In this document: piece after piece, positions 15,414 through 23,888 of the stretch
Position numbering within the stretch: position 1 is the first letter of the stretch
Layout: each line of letters begins with the position of its first letter
Assembly (NCBI GenBank): GCA_903884945.1
Contig: CAISGR010000034.1
Span: 1 to 53,172 of the forward strand
Origin: an uncultured bacterium
GTDB lineage: Bacteria > Pseudomonadota > Alphaproteobacteria > Sphingomonadales > Sphingomonadaceae
Direction: 5' to 3'
DNA: 53,172 bases
Notes under the pieces: generated by a model
The model's input: the letters and a program-made list of their open reading frames with translations, nothing else
The model's database searches: none
What the model was told of the DNA's origin: nothing
Made by a program: the position numbers and the translations under genes

Positions 15414-16457
15414 ATGCTCGACGCAATCTACAACATGCTTGAAGGCCAGATTACCGGCACCCTTTCAGGCAAGTACGCTGCCGTGATGGGGTTGGTGTCG
15501 GCGCCACTACAAACCGCTATGGCAATCAATCTGGTGATCGTCGGCTTCGCCGTCATGCGCGGGGTGTCCAATGAGCCATTCGGCAATTATCTCGGCACCT
15601 GGCTCAAATGCTACCTCGTGATCTTGGCGGCGACGTCCACGATCGCGCCGCAAATTGCAGCAGCAGCCCAACAAGCTCCGGACCAGCTTGCGAACGCATT
15701 GGGCGGTGGTGCGCTCAATGCGACGTTCGATGCGTTCGTTAAAAACGCCGTCGAGCCTGCGCTTTCGATCCATAACCAGATGGAGCCTTGGATCGAGCCA
15801 AGCACATTCTTCCCGTACACGATCCCGAACCTCGCGACCGGCCTGATGGTCATTCTCATTATGGTGATGGCCTACATCATCGCGGCTATCGCCATGACAA
15901 TCGTGCTGTTCATAAAGTTCGGCCTGTTCGTGACGATCGCCACGATGCCGATCTTTGTCGGCGCTCTTATTTTCCCGTCATCCTCGGGCCTGTTCTTTAG
16001 CTGGCTCGGTGCGGTGCTGAACTACGCCATTCAAACGGCGGCGGTCTCGATCGCGCTGCTTTTCGTGGTGGCGCTGGTGAACGCGATCCCCGGTTCTGTC
16101 GGCGCTGGCGCTGGTGGCGATACGTGGACGGCGCTGGCGGCGATGATGCTGCAACTTGTCGCCGTATTGGTCGGCGGCTTCATCATCATGCAGGCGCAGT
16201 CGATCGGTTCATTTGCGGGCGGCGGCGGATCATCTGGCGCGGGCTTCCTGTCCGCGATCTACCCGTCGATGCTCCAACGCAAAATCATGAACTCGACCCT
16301 TCGCGCGCCGAAGGGCGCGGCGAACGCGGTCGGCAACACGGCCCGCTGGTCGCTCAACAGGCAGACCGCCAACAGGGCCGCATTCGTTCAACAGGCTCAA
16401 GCATCTTCGGGTCGCACTTCGATGCCCGGTGCATCGTCCCGCCCCGGCAACAGGTAG
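15414..16457 (+). CDS. virB6: VirB6 polytopic channel protein
   Basis: 347 residues from ATG 15414, three bases after the EexN stop. At least five hydrophobic segments lie between residues about 25 and 270 (for example INLVIVGFAVM, GLMVILIMVMAYIIAAIAM, LLFVVALVN, LVAVLVGGFIIM). The tail is Ser/Pro-rich and cytoplasmic or periplasmic. This is the TrbL/VirB6 family, which forms part of the inner-membrane path for DNA. Confidence 0.9.
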   Translation: MLDAIYNMLEGQITGTLSGKYAAVMGLVSAPLQTAMAINLVIVGFAVMRGVSNEPFGNYLGTWLKCYLVILAATSTIAPQIAAAAQQAPDQLANALGGGALNATFDAFVKNAVEPALSIHNQMEPWIEPSTFFPYTIPNLATGLMVILIMVMAYIIAAIAMTIVLFIKFGLFVTIATMPIFVGALIFPSSSGLFFSWLGAVLNYAIQTAAVSIALLFVVALVNAIPGSVGAGAGGDTWTALAAMMLQLVAVLVGGFIIMQAQSIGSFAGGGGSSGAGFLSAIYPSMLQRKIMNSTLRAPKGAANAVGNTARWSLNRQTANRAAFVQQAQASSGRTSMPGASSRPGNR

Positions 16458-16462
16458 GAGTA

Positions 16463-16840
16463 ATGGCAATGTGGTTGAATAATCACGGTGCGCTGATTGC
16501 GCGCCGCTGGGGAAGGATTCTCTGTGTCGGGGTCGCAAGCTGCGGTGTTGTTGCCTGTGCGACGACCTCGGAAAGTCGCAATCCCCCTTCAACGTGCAGT
16601 CGTTCGGACGCGCGCCCCGCAAATCCCTATGGATCGGTCCTCTCCGCCCCGGTGGTCAGCACAGCGCCTCAAGGCGATGTGATGGTGTTCCCCAAAGAGG
16701 GCGATGCTGGGAAAGCCGATGGCTCTGACGGGGCAGTGGTGCCCGCGCCACCGCCCGCACCTGACCAGCCCGCGCCGGGCCAACCGCTCTCCATGATGCA
16801 AGCGCCGGCAACCCCTCAACTCGCATATAGGAGCTGCTGA
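16463..16840 (+). CDS. virB7: VirB7-like lipoprotein with proline-rich tail
   Basis: 125 residues, ATG 16463 with TAGGAG upstream. The lipobox is GVVAC at about residue 32, followed by a low-complexity region with PAPPPAPDQPAPGQP. It is longer than classical VirB7 (about 45 residues) but sits in the right place, between VirB6 and VirB8, and is predicted to be lipid-anchored. VirB7 normally stabilises VirB9 in the outer-membrane core. The role is assigned by position and lipobox. Confidence 0.6.
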   Translation: MAMWLNNHGALIARRWGRILCVGVASCGVVACATTSESRNPPSTCSRSDARPANPYGSVLSAPVVSTAPQGDVMVFPKEGDAGKADGSDGAVVPAPPPAPDQPAPGQPLSMMQAPATPQLAYRSC

Positions 16841-16842
16841 CG

Positions 16843-17532
16843 ATGGCCCTGGGCGTCAAGAAAAAGAGCGATCTGGACCAGTATTTCGCGGATGCGAAGG
16901 ATTGGGATTTTGATCGCGTTCGCGAGGCGAACAAGCAAAAGCGTATTGCTTATATGGTGGGCGCTGGCGGTGTCATCTTCGGCCTCTCCATGTTGGCATG
17001 GCACGTTGCGGCCCCGCTGCGATCGGTGGAACCCTATGTGATCCGCGTCGATCGCCAGACCGGCGCCATCGACGTGGTGACGCGGCTCACCAATACGCGG
17101 AACATCACCGCCGATGAAGCGGTCAACAAATACTTCCTGTCCGATTACGTTCGCAACCGGGAGTCTTGGAACCCCTCATCTTCGCGCGACACAGAGCGTA
17201 AGGTGCTCGCGCTGTCGGTGCCGCAAGAGCAGGAGAAGTTTGCAGGCACACGCCGCGCGACCAATCCCAACGCCCCGGTCAACGTGTACCAGGGCGGCGA
17301 ACTGGTCGCTGCCGCCGTCCGCAACATCACTTTCATCAACAACCGCGTGGCGCAGGTCCGTTTCGTCAAATCCGTAGCGAAGCCGGGGAACGTCCCTGAC
17401 GAACAGGTGCAATGGATTGCCACGATCAACTTCAAGTACGTGGATAAGCCGACAACCGAAGCTGGCAGGCTCGACAACCCGCTGGGCTTCCAAGTGGTCA
17501 GCTACCGCGCCGATCCGGAGATTGGCCGATGA
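16843..17532 (+). CDS. virB8: VirB8 assembly factor
   Basis: 229 residues from ATG 16843. A cytoplasmic N-terminus (WDFDRVREANKQKR), one membrane helix (about residues 38-58) and a periplasmic NTF2-like domain (VEPYVIRVDRQTGAIDVV, YVRNRESWNP, QVRFVK, WIATINFKY) match VirB8. It bridges the inner-membrane parts and the outer core. The gene overlaps virB9 by four bases. Confidence 0.94.
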   Translation: MALGVKKKSDLDQYFADAKDWDFDRVREANKQKRIAYMVGAGGVIFGLSMLAWHVAAPLRSVEPYVIRVDRQTGAIDVVTRLTNTRNITADEAVNKYFLSDYVRNRESWNPSSSRDTERKVLALSVPQEQEKFAGTRRATNPNAPVNVYQGGELVAAAVRNITFINNRVAQVRFVKSVAKPGNVPDEQVQWIATINFKYVDKPTTEAGRLDNPLGFQVVSYRADPEIGR

Positions 17533-18398
17533 ACGCGCTTCGCAATGTTCTCATGAGCGGGGCGCTGGTCGCCGCGATCGTCACCAACCCCGCCTTTGCT
17601 GAGGAAATTCCTCGCTCGGGCCAGCAAGATACCCGCATCCGATATATCAATTACAACATTGATGAAGTCGTGCGGATCAAAGGCGTTTTTCGTGCTGCTT
17701 CGCAGATTGTTTTCGGGGACGGGGAGACGATTTCGAGTGTCGCGCTAGGCGATACCGTAAGTTGGGAAGTTGCCCCGGCTGATAATATCCTTTTCATCAA
17801 GCCTCGCGAGAAAGCGCCGCCGACAAATCTGATCGTCGTAACGCGCAAAGCTGGGGTGGTTCGTACCTATACCTTTGCTCTGTCTGCGCGCAGCGGGGAC
17901 ATAGCAACCGGCACCGATGCCCAATTCGTCGTGCGTTTCCGCTATCCTGAACAGGAAGCGGCGGCTCGCCAGAATGCCGATATGCAGCGGTTGCAGATGC
18001 AAATGCTCATGGTCGAAGCTGGCGGGGTCAGGGTCGCGCTGGATGCGGCTGCGGTCCAAGGCAAGCGCAACCTTGACTATTCGATTGCGGGTTCATCGGA
18101 TCTCGCCCCGTCGGAAGTGACCGACAACGGGCAATTCACGATCTTGCGGTTCCCGCGCAACCAACAGCTTCCCGCGATCTTCACGGTCAGCCCTGACGGA
18201 TCGGAAGCTGTCGTACCCTATGACGTTCGCGGCGAATTTGTCGTGATTCATCAGGTCGCAAAGCAATTCCGCCTGCGTCGTGGCCTGTCGATCGCGTGCA
18301 TCTGGAACAATGCCTATGACCGATATGGGCCGGACAATTCATCGGGAACGGCATCGCCCGAAGTGCAACGCAAATTGGACGGGAGCAGCCCCCGATGA
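17529..18398 (+). CDS. virB9: VirB9 outer-membrane core protein
   Basis: 289 residues from ATG 17529. The signal peptide ends near NPAFA. The N-terminal domain contains RIRYINYNIDEVVRIKG and NLIVVTRKAGVVRTYTF; the C-terminal domain contains LDYSIAGSSDLAPSEVTDNGQ and FRLRRGLSIACIWN. These match VirB9/TrbG. It pairs with the lipoprotein upstream and VirB10 downstream, which it overlaps by four bases. Confidence 0.95.
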   Translation: MNALRNVLMSGALVAAIVTNPAFAEEIPRSGQQDTRIRYINYNIDEVVRIKGVFRAASQIVFGDGETISSVALGDTVSWEVAPADNILFIKPREKAPPTNLIVVTRKAGVVRTYTFALSARSGDIATGTDAQFVVRFRYPEQEAAARQNADMQRLQMQMLMVEAGGVRVALDAAAVQGKRNLDYSIAGSSDLAPSEVTDNGQFTILRFPRNQQLPAIFTVSPDGSEAVVPYDVRGEFVVIHQVAKQFRLRRGLSIACIWNNAYDRYGPDNSSGTASPEVQRKLDGSSPR

Positions 18399-19684
18399 GT
18401 GAGATTGAAAACAGCGCCGATCATGGCACGCCTCACCAGCGTCCGACTTACGATGAGACGGACGTGAATGCGGAAGCGCTCAATGAAGCGAACAGCACAA
18501 CCCCGGAGGTCGATCGCAAGGCGTTCAACCCTCGCGGACGATTGCAGTCTATGGGCAAGGGCACAGGCGTAGCCGTGGCGTGCGGCGCGGCATTCGTCGG
18601 GTTCATTGTTTTCTCAATGGCCTCGCAAAGCGACAAGGGCCAGCCAAAGCGGGATGATAGCACGTTCCAGCTCGGGGATGACGTGTCGGCCGAGAAATCG
18701 GCGCGCCAGGCCGCCTCGGTTGTTGTGGGTCAGACCGATCCCAACAAGCTCGCACAGGTGGGGACTGATCCATTCGGCAATCCGATCATGGCTCCCGGCC
18801 AAGATTTGTCCGGTGCGGCGGTCCCTGCGGTGCAGGGTGGTCCCCGCGATCCGGTAGCAGAGCGTTTGGAGAAGGCCGAACAGGCGCGTCTCGCCGCGAT
18901 CGAGCGCGAGCGGGCGCGCCAGGACGCGATGCGCCGTGCGCCGATCATGGCGGTTTCGCCCGCCGCTGGCGTTCCGGGCATCGGCAGCAACCCCAATGCA
19001 GGGCCTTTCAGTAATTTGCGCGTTGGAGGATCTGGCGATGACGAGGCCGGAGCCAAAGCCCCGAACGAACTGGCTCAGAAACTGAACGGGATGGACATAG
19101 CCAAAGTGTCTGCCGGTCAGCTTGGCAACCGCAATTTCCTCATCACCGCAGGAATGCAGATTCCGTGCGTCCTCCAAACTGCGATGGATTCCACGCAGCC
19201 GGGTTTGACGAGCTGCCTGATCCCGCAAGATATTTGGTCGGCTAACGGCAGTGTGATCCTGATGGAGAAGGGAACGCGCGTCCTGGGTGAGTATCAGGGC
19301 GGGTTCTCGACCGGGCAAAACCGCATCTTTGTCCTGTGGAACCGGGCAATCACGCCTGCGGGTGTGTCGGTCACGCTGGGTTCGCCTGCGGCCGATCAGC
19401 TCGGCCGCGCCGGTATGGGCGGCCAGGTGGAAACCTTCTTCTGGAAGCGCTTCGGCGGCGCGCTGCTGCTGTCGATCGTCGGAGACGCCGGCAATGCTCT
19501 CGGCAATAGCGTGTCGGGCGTCGAACAGACGATCGCTGCGCCAAATGCTGCGGCGGGCATCGCAGCGCAGGACTCGCAACGCATCCGTCCACGCCTTCGC
19601 GCTCCTCAAGGCAAGGAAATGACAATCATGGTCGCGCGCGACGTGGATTTCAGCAGCGTCTACTCTTTGAGGTTGCGCCGATGA
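18395..19684 (+). CDS. virB10: VirB10 energy-sensing core protein
   Basis: 429 residues. A single membrane helix (GVAVACGAAFVGFIVFSMA, about residues 55-75) is followed by a charged linker and the conserved periplasmic TrbI/VirB10 domain: LITAGMQIPCVLQTAMDSTQ, GSVILMEKGTRVLGEY, RIFVLWNRAITPAGV, and the C-terminal end KEMTIMVARDVDFSSVY. It spans from the inner to the outer membrane and overlaps virB11 by four bases. Confidence 0.96.
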   Translation: MSEIENSADHGTPHQRPTYDETDVNAEALNEANSTTPEVDRKAFNPRGRLQSMGKGTGVAVACGAAFVGFIVFSMASQSDKGQPKRDDSTFQLGDDVSAEKSARQAASVVVGQTDPNKLAQVGTDPFGNPIMAPGQDLSGAAVPAVQGGPRDPVAERLEKAEQARLAAIERERARQDAMRRAPIMAVSPAAGVPGIGSNPNAGPFSNLRVGGSGDDEAGAKAPNELAQKLNGMDIAKVSAGQLGNRNFLITAGMQIPCVLQTAMDSTQPGLTSCLIPQDIWSANGSVILMEKGTRVLGEYQGGFSTGQNRIFVLWNRAITPAGVSVTLGSPAADQLGRAGMGGQVETFFWKRFGGALLLSIVGDAGNALGNSVSGVEQTIAAPNAAAGIAAQDSQRIRPRLRAPQGKEMTIMVARDVDFSSVYSLRLRR

Positions 19685-20679
19685 TGTTCGATCAAGCCAT
19701 TCTCACTCATCACCTTGAGCCGCTGCGCGCGTTGCTCGATGCCGACGCGGTTACGGAACTCGTCATCAACAAGCCCGGTGAGGTCGGCATTGAGGGGCGC
19801 AAGGGCTGGGAGTGGGTGACGGAAGAACGACTGTCCGTCCAATGGCTCGAAACGCTGTCGAACTCGATGGCGAACTATACAAAGCAAAAGGTAGGGCCGC
19901 AAACGCCCATATGCTCCACCAGTTTGCCGACAGGCGAGCGTGTTCAGATTGTCGCTCCCCCTGCCTGCGACCTCGGCAATTATTCAATCACGATCCGCAA
20001 GCCCTCGGTCAGGACGTTCGGATTGGGCGAGCTTCATGCCGGTGGCCTGTTTGAGCATACAAAAATTGCTCGGGGCAGGTCCACGGCGGCGGATGCTGAA
20101 TTGGTGGCGCTCAAGGAAAAGCAGGAATGGGCAGGCTTCCTCGAACTTGCCGTCAAAACCCGCAAGAATATCCTGATTTCCGGCGCAACCGGGTCCGGTA
20201 AGACTACGCTTTCCAAGGCGCTGATCCAGCTTATCCCGTCCGAAGAGCGATTGCTGACGATCGAGGATACGCGCGAATTGATCGTGCCGCACCGCAATGC
20301 GGTGCACATGATCTATTCCAAGGATGGGCAGGGCCAAGCCCAGGTTGGCGCGAAGCATCTGCTAGAAGCGAGCCTGCGAATGCGGCCCGACCGCATCTTG
20401 CTGCAAGAGCTGCGTGACGGGACCGCGTTCTTCTATCTGCGAAACGTAAACAGCGGCCATCCCGGTTCGATCACGACCGTTCATGCGGATTCCGCCGCGC
20501 TGGCCTTCGAGCAATTGTCGCTGCTGGTGAAGGAATCGGAAGGCGGTCGCGACCTCGAACGCAAAGACATTCTCGATCTGCTGCACCTGCTCGTTGACGT
20601 GGTTGTCCAGTGCAAGAAGGTCGATGGCCGCTTTCGCGTCACTGAAATCTTTTTCGAGCCGGATTTGACCGGCATGTAG
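19681..20679 (+). CDS. virB11: VirB11 hexameric ATPase
   Basis: 332 residues. Walker A ISGATGSGKTT lies at about residue 170, the Asp box LLTIEDTREL follows, then RMRPDRILLQELRDGTAFFYL and the His box GHPGSITTVHADS. These are the standard VirB11/GspE motifs. It acts at the cytoplasmic face to switch between pilus assembly and DNA transfer. A GGAGGG site for virD4 follows its stop. Confidence 0.97.
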   Translation: MMFDQAILTHHLEPLRALLDADAVTELVINKPGEVGIEGRKGWEWVTEERLSVQWLETLSNSMANYTKQKVGPQTPICSTSLPTGERVQIVAPPACDLGNYSITIRKPSVRTFGLGELHAGGLFEHTKIARGRSTAADAELVALKEKQEWAGFLELAVKTRKNILISGATGSGKTTLSKALIQLIPSEERLLTIEDTRELIVPHRNAVHMIYSKDGQGQAQVGAKHLLEASLRMRPDRILLQELRDGTAFFYLRNVNSGHPGSITTVHADSAALAFEQLSLLVKESEGGRDLERKDILDLLHLLVDVVVQCKKVDGRFRVTEIFFEPDLTGM

Positions 20680-20690
20680 GAGGGTGGCTC

Positions 20691-22646
20691 ATGGAGCGAC
20701 GGAAACTGATCGGTTACGTACTAATCGGCACCATCACGGTTCTGACCTTGGGCGGCTTGGTAGCGATCATAGGCTTGGGGCAGTTCAGGACCGATCTGAA
20801 CATTTTCAAAATGCCCGAATATTTCTGGTTCTACCGCCATAATCCCGCCGTCATGGGTTGGCTCGCCAAGGGGATGGGCGGTGTAGCCGCCGCTGGCGCG
20901 CTGGTCGCCTTCATGGTGTTCCTCAACCATAAGCAATCCCTTCACGGCGCCGCGCGCTGGGCCAACAGGAATGAAGCTCGCGAGGCGGGCTTGATGGACC
21001 CGAACGAAGGGTTGCTGCTCGGGCGCAGCCCGAAAACCTTCTTCCAGTCCCTATTCGGGCGGGGTGGCGATTTCATCCAGTTTAGCGGCACTGAGCATGT
21101 CTTGCTTGAGGCTCCGACGCGCGCCGGTAAAGGCGTAGGCGTCGTTATTCCCAATCTGCTGACCTGGGCGGACTCTGTTGTCGTCCTCGATGTGAAGCAG
21201 GAGAATTGGGAGAAATCTGCTGGTTGGCGCAAAAGCCTCGGCCACCAGGTTCTCCTTTTTGATCCGCTCGATCCACAAGGCCGCACCGCGCGCTATAATC
21301 CTTTCGCGCATATCAAGCGCAGCGATCCGGTAGAGGTCATTGACGAGCTGCAAAAGATCGCAGCGATGCTTTGGCCGCCGCCCGCCAACGGCGAAAGCTT
21401 CTGGATGGACAGCGCGCGCACCGCATTTCTCGGTGTGTCGGCGTATATCGCAGCAACACCGGATCTCCCTTTCACGATGGGGGAGATATACCGCAATTTC
21501 AGCGCGGGCGATGCGAAGGAGCGGTTTCCCAAGATCATCAAGGAACGACAGGCCGCAGGCGATCCCCTGTCAGAAGCCTGCATTTCGGCCCTGAACGACT
21601 GGATTTCCAGCTCGGCCAATACCTTCACCGGCATTCGGCAATCCGTTTCGGCCAAGATCAATCTTTGGATCAACCCATATGTGGACGCCGCCACGTCGGA
21701 ATCCGATTTTGACCTGAGAGATTTCCGGACGAAGCCGATTTCGCTCTATCTCGGCGTGTCACCGGACAACATGGAACGCATGGCAGACGTGTATAATCTG
21801 CTGTTCCAGCAACTCATTGACCTGAACGTGCGCGAGCTGCCCGATCCGGAGAAGGGCAGGCACCCCCTCAAGCTGCTGCTCCTTTTGGACGAGTTTGCCC
21901 GGCTTGGTCGCGCCAGTGTGATCGCCTCGGGCTTCTCCTACGTCGCCGGCTACGGCATTCGCCTTGTGCCGGTCATTCAGGCACGCGGCCAGCTCCGCGA
22001 CGTGTACGGGCCTGACGTGACCAGCGAAATCGTCCAAAACTGCGGTGTCGAGTTGGTCTTTACGCCAAAGCACGTCGATGTGGCGAAGGAGGTATCCGAA
22101 CGCCTCGGCAATTACACCTACGAGGCAAAATCCCGCTCCAAGCGGGTGTGGGATGCGTTTGAGGGGTCTGTATCGACCTCCGACCAGCGCCGGCCCCTGA
22201 TGCTGCCGCAAGAGCTGCTGCTACTGTCTCAGGAAGAGGTGATTGTGCTTCGCGCCGGCATCCCTCCGCTCAAGGGCGGGAAAATCCGTTACTACAAAGA
22301 CAAGTGGATGCTGCAAGCGTCGAAAGTCCCGCCGCCACCGGTTCGGCCGCGGCCTCTCGATCCTTCCATAGCGCGCCGTTCGCTCGCCCTGATCGAACGG
22401 GCAGAATCCCCCGAAATGACGGACGAGGAAGCATTACAGGGCGTCGATTACGGGCGCTTGGTCGGCTTCCCCATTGATGAACTTCCCGATGATGGCGATC
22501 CCCACAAAGCCGCCGCGTTCTTCGCGGCGCTCGGATTACGTGGCGACTTCACGGGCATGAACTTCGATCAGGTCGGGTCCGCCGATCCTGCCGAGGAAGA
22601 GGGCGACAACGACGCACTATCATTTCTGAAAGGAGCTAAGGGATAA
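20691..22646 (+). CDS. virD4: VirD4/TraG coupling protein
   Basis: 651 residues from ATG 20691. Two N-terminal membrane helices (about residues 8-30 and 55-80) anchor a cytoplasmic ATPase with Walker A LEAPTRAGKGVGVVIPN at about residue 140 and Walker B KLLLLLDEFARLGR. It brings the relaxase-DNA complex to the channel. The tail after residue 560 is acidic. It overlaps the next gene by one base, so the coupling protein is the last identifiable core gene of the operon. Confidence 0.96.
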   Translation: MERRKLIGYVLIGTITVLTLGGLVAIIGLGQFRTDLNIFKMPEYFWFYRHNPAVMGWLAKGMGGVAAAGALVAFMVFLNHKQSLHGAARWANRNEAREAGLMDPNEGLLLGRSPKTFFQSLFGRGGDFIQFSGTEHVLLEAPTRAGKGVGVVIPNLLTWADSVVVLDVKQENWEKSAGWRKSLGHQVLLFDPLDPQGRTARYNPFAHIKRSDPVEVIDELQKIAAMLWPPPANGESFWMDSARTAFLGVSAYIAATPDLPFTMGEIYRNFSAGDAKERFPKIIKERQAAGDPLSEACISALNDWISSSANTFTGIRQSVSAKINLWINPYVDAATSESDFDLRDFRTKPISLYLGVSPDNMERMADVYNLLFQQLIDLNVRELPDPEKGRHPLKLLLLLDEFARLGRASVIASGFSYVAGYGIRLVPVIQARGQLRDVYGPDVTSEIVQNCGVELVFTPKHVDVAKEVSERLGNYTYEAKSRSKRVWDAFEGSVSTSDQRRPLMLPQELLLLSQEEVIVLRAGIPPLKGGKIRYYKDKWMLQASKVPPPPVRPRPLDPSIARRSLALIERAESPEMTDEEALQGVDYGRLVGFPIDELPDDGDPHKAAAFFAALGLRGDFTGMNFDQVGSADPAEEEGDNDALSFLKGAKG

Positions 22647-23038
22647 TGGCCGACGATAGAACCGAAAGGGCTGCATCATCCGGCAAGCCTGCTGATAGGT
22701 TGGATGGGTCACGCGATGCCGCGCGCGAGGATCGCGATCGGCGTGTTGCATCCGATTTCAGGCAAATGTCGCAAGCGGAGCGATTGGACGACAAGCGCCT
22801 GAATCCTGCCGCCAAACAAGTAGCCGCAATGGATGCGGCCATTGATAAGAAGTACGGCCAGGCCACGCCTGAGGCGGCCAGGATGAAGGTTGCGGCACGG
22901 GAAGCTGTTGCCCAAACGATGGAGCGCGGTGGCGAAATACGAACACCTCGTGTTCGAGAGGTCGAACAGCGCCGGGACGAAACGCGCGACCAGCACCGCA
23001 CGGCTGCTGATAAGACCTCAAAAGATCTCGAACGATAG
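22646..23038 (+). CDS. Hypothetical charged helical protein, 130 aa
   Basis: ATG 22646 overlaps the virD4 stop. The product is extremely rich in Arg, Asp, Glu, Lys and Ala with no hydrophobic core, so it is likely extended or coiled coil. The middle (KQVAAMDAAIDKKYGQATPEAARMKVAAREAVAQTM) is a plausible helical hairpin. It is translationally coupled to virD4, which suggests a transfer-related accessory role. Family not recognised. Confidence 0.65.
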   Translation: MADDRTERAASSGKPADRLDGSRDAAREDRDRRVASDFRQMSQAERLDDKRLNPAAKQVAAMDAAIDKKYGQATPEAARMKVAAREAVAQTMERGGEIRTPRVREVEQRRDETRDQHRTAADKTSKDLER

Positions 23039-23040
23039 TC

Positions 23041-23394
23041 ATGCGACCGACTGACCATGCCGATTCAGGACCGCTCCGTATCATCAGCGCGGAGACGAAA
23101 GGGATCGTGCTGAGCAACGGCAATGAGCAATGGTGCGAGCCATGGGCGGCGATTGATGAAGTGACGGTTGGCCGGGTTTCATTCGGCTTCAAACCCGTAG
23201 TGGTCGCGTGTGTCGGCATCGACAGTGAAAGGGTGGTTATGGTGCGTGACACCGATCCCAATTTTCGAAAGATGATGGATCAATTGCACACTGCATTGGG
23301 ATGCGAGCATGTGGAGGGTTGGTGTAACGACCCCGGCATAAGCGCCAAACCACGGCTCATCTATTTACGCCAGGGCATGATCGAAGAACCTTAA
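23041..23394 (+). CDS. Hypothetical protein, 117 aa
   Basis: ATG 23041, two bases after the preceding stop, last gene of the transfer operon. It is a small soluble beta-rich protein (GIVLSNGNEQWCEPWAAIDEVTVGRVSFGFKPVVVACVGI) with three cysteines. Its stop overlaps the stop of the convergent gene by four bases. Family not recognised. Confidence 0.65.
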   Translation: MRPTDHADSGPLRIISAETKGIVLSNGNEQWCEPWAAIDEVTVGRVSFGFKPVVVACVGIDSERVVMVRDTDPNFRKMMDQLHTALGCEHVEGWCNDPGISAKPRLIYLRQGMIEEP

Positions 23395-23888
23395 CCTTGA
23401 TCTCCGCGATCTGTCTCACGAAGGGGCGTGCCGGCGACGGCACGCCCCTTTTCTATGGCCTCAAGATCGCCATACTTCTCGCGCGCTATACGCTCGATCT
23501 GCCTGTTGCGGACGCGCTCAATCAAAGACAGATGCGTCTGCCTCTCAAGGTCGCGGAAGCCTGCTGCAAGGCGGGTCGGGTCGATCTGATCCAATCGCGC
23601 CAGGTGCTCATCCATTGCCGCCTTGCCCATGATCGGGGGACCATCAAGCGGGTAGTTGTCGAGGAAACGCGCGAAGGCGCGATCCTCAAGAACATCGACG
23701 GGAAGCGGCGCCTCAGTCCCCGTTGCAAGGTAGGTCAATCCCACTGCAACGCCGATAGCGGCCAAGCTCGACGCATGCTCATCCAGCTTCGCGGATAGCG
23801 CCTGTTGGTTCTCCATGACCGCCTGCACACCTTCGGCCAGCGTCCCGATCTGCTCAAGCAAAGCGCCCAATAGTTCGTCGTCATTCAC
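23391..23888 (-). CDS. Hypothetical protein, 165 aa, downstream of relaxase
   Basis: Starts at GTG 23888, overlapping the relaxase stop (GTGA), so it is translationally coupled. The N-terminal 50 residues form a probable coiled coil (LLEQIGTLAEGVQAVMENQQALSAKLDEHASSL), followed by a hydrophobic patch and a helical basic C-terminus (LIERVRNRQIERIAREKYGDLEAIEKG). It is a likely accessory to DNA processing, but I do not recognise the family. Its 3' end contains a terminator hairpin of the opposing operon. Confidence 0.6.
   Translation of the reverse strand: MNDDELLGALLEQIGTLAEGVQAVMENQQALSAKLDEHASSLAAIGVAVGLTYLATGTEAPLPVDVLEDRAFARFLDNYPLDGPPIMGKAAMDEHLARLDQIDPTRLAAGFRDLERQTHLSLIERVRNRQIERIAREKYGDLEAIEKGRAVAGTPLRETDRGDQG
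23421..23454 (+). terminator. Strong bidirectional terminator inside the end of the convergent gene
   Basis: AAGGGGCGTGCC-GGCGAC-GGCACGCCCCTT followed by TTC, a perfect 12-bp stem. It lies 27 bases after the end of the transfer operon and inside codons of the gene ending at 23391, so protein coding and termination share the same bases. Confidence 0.75.
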
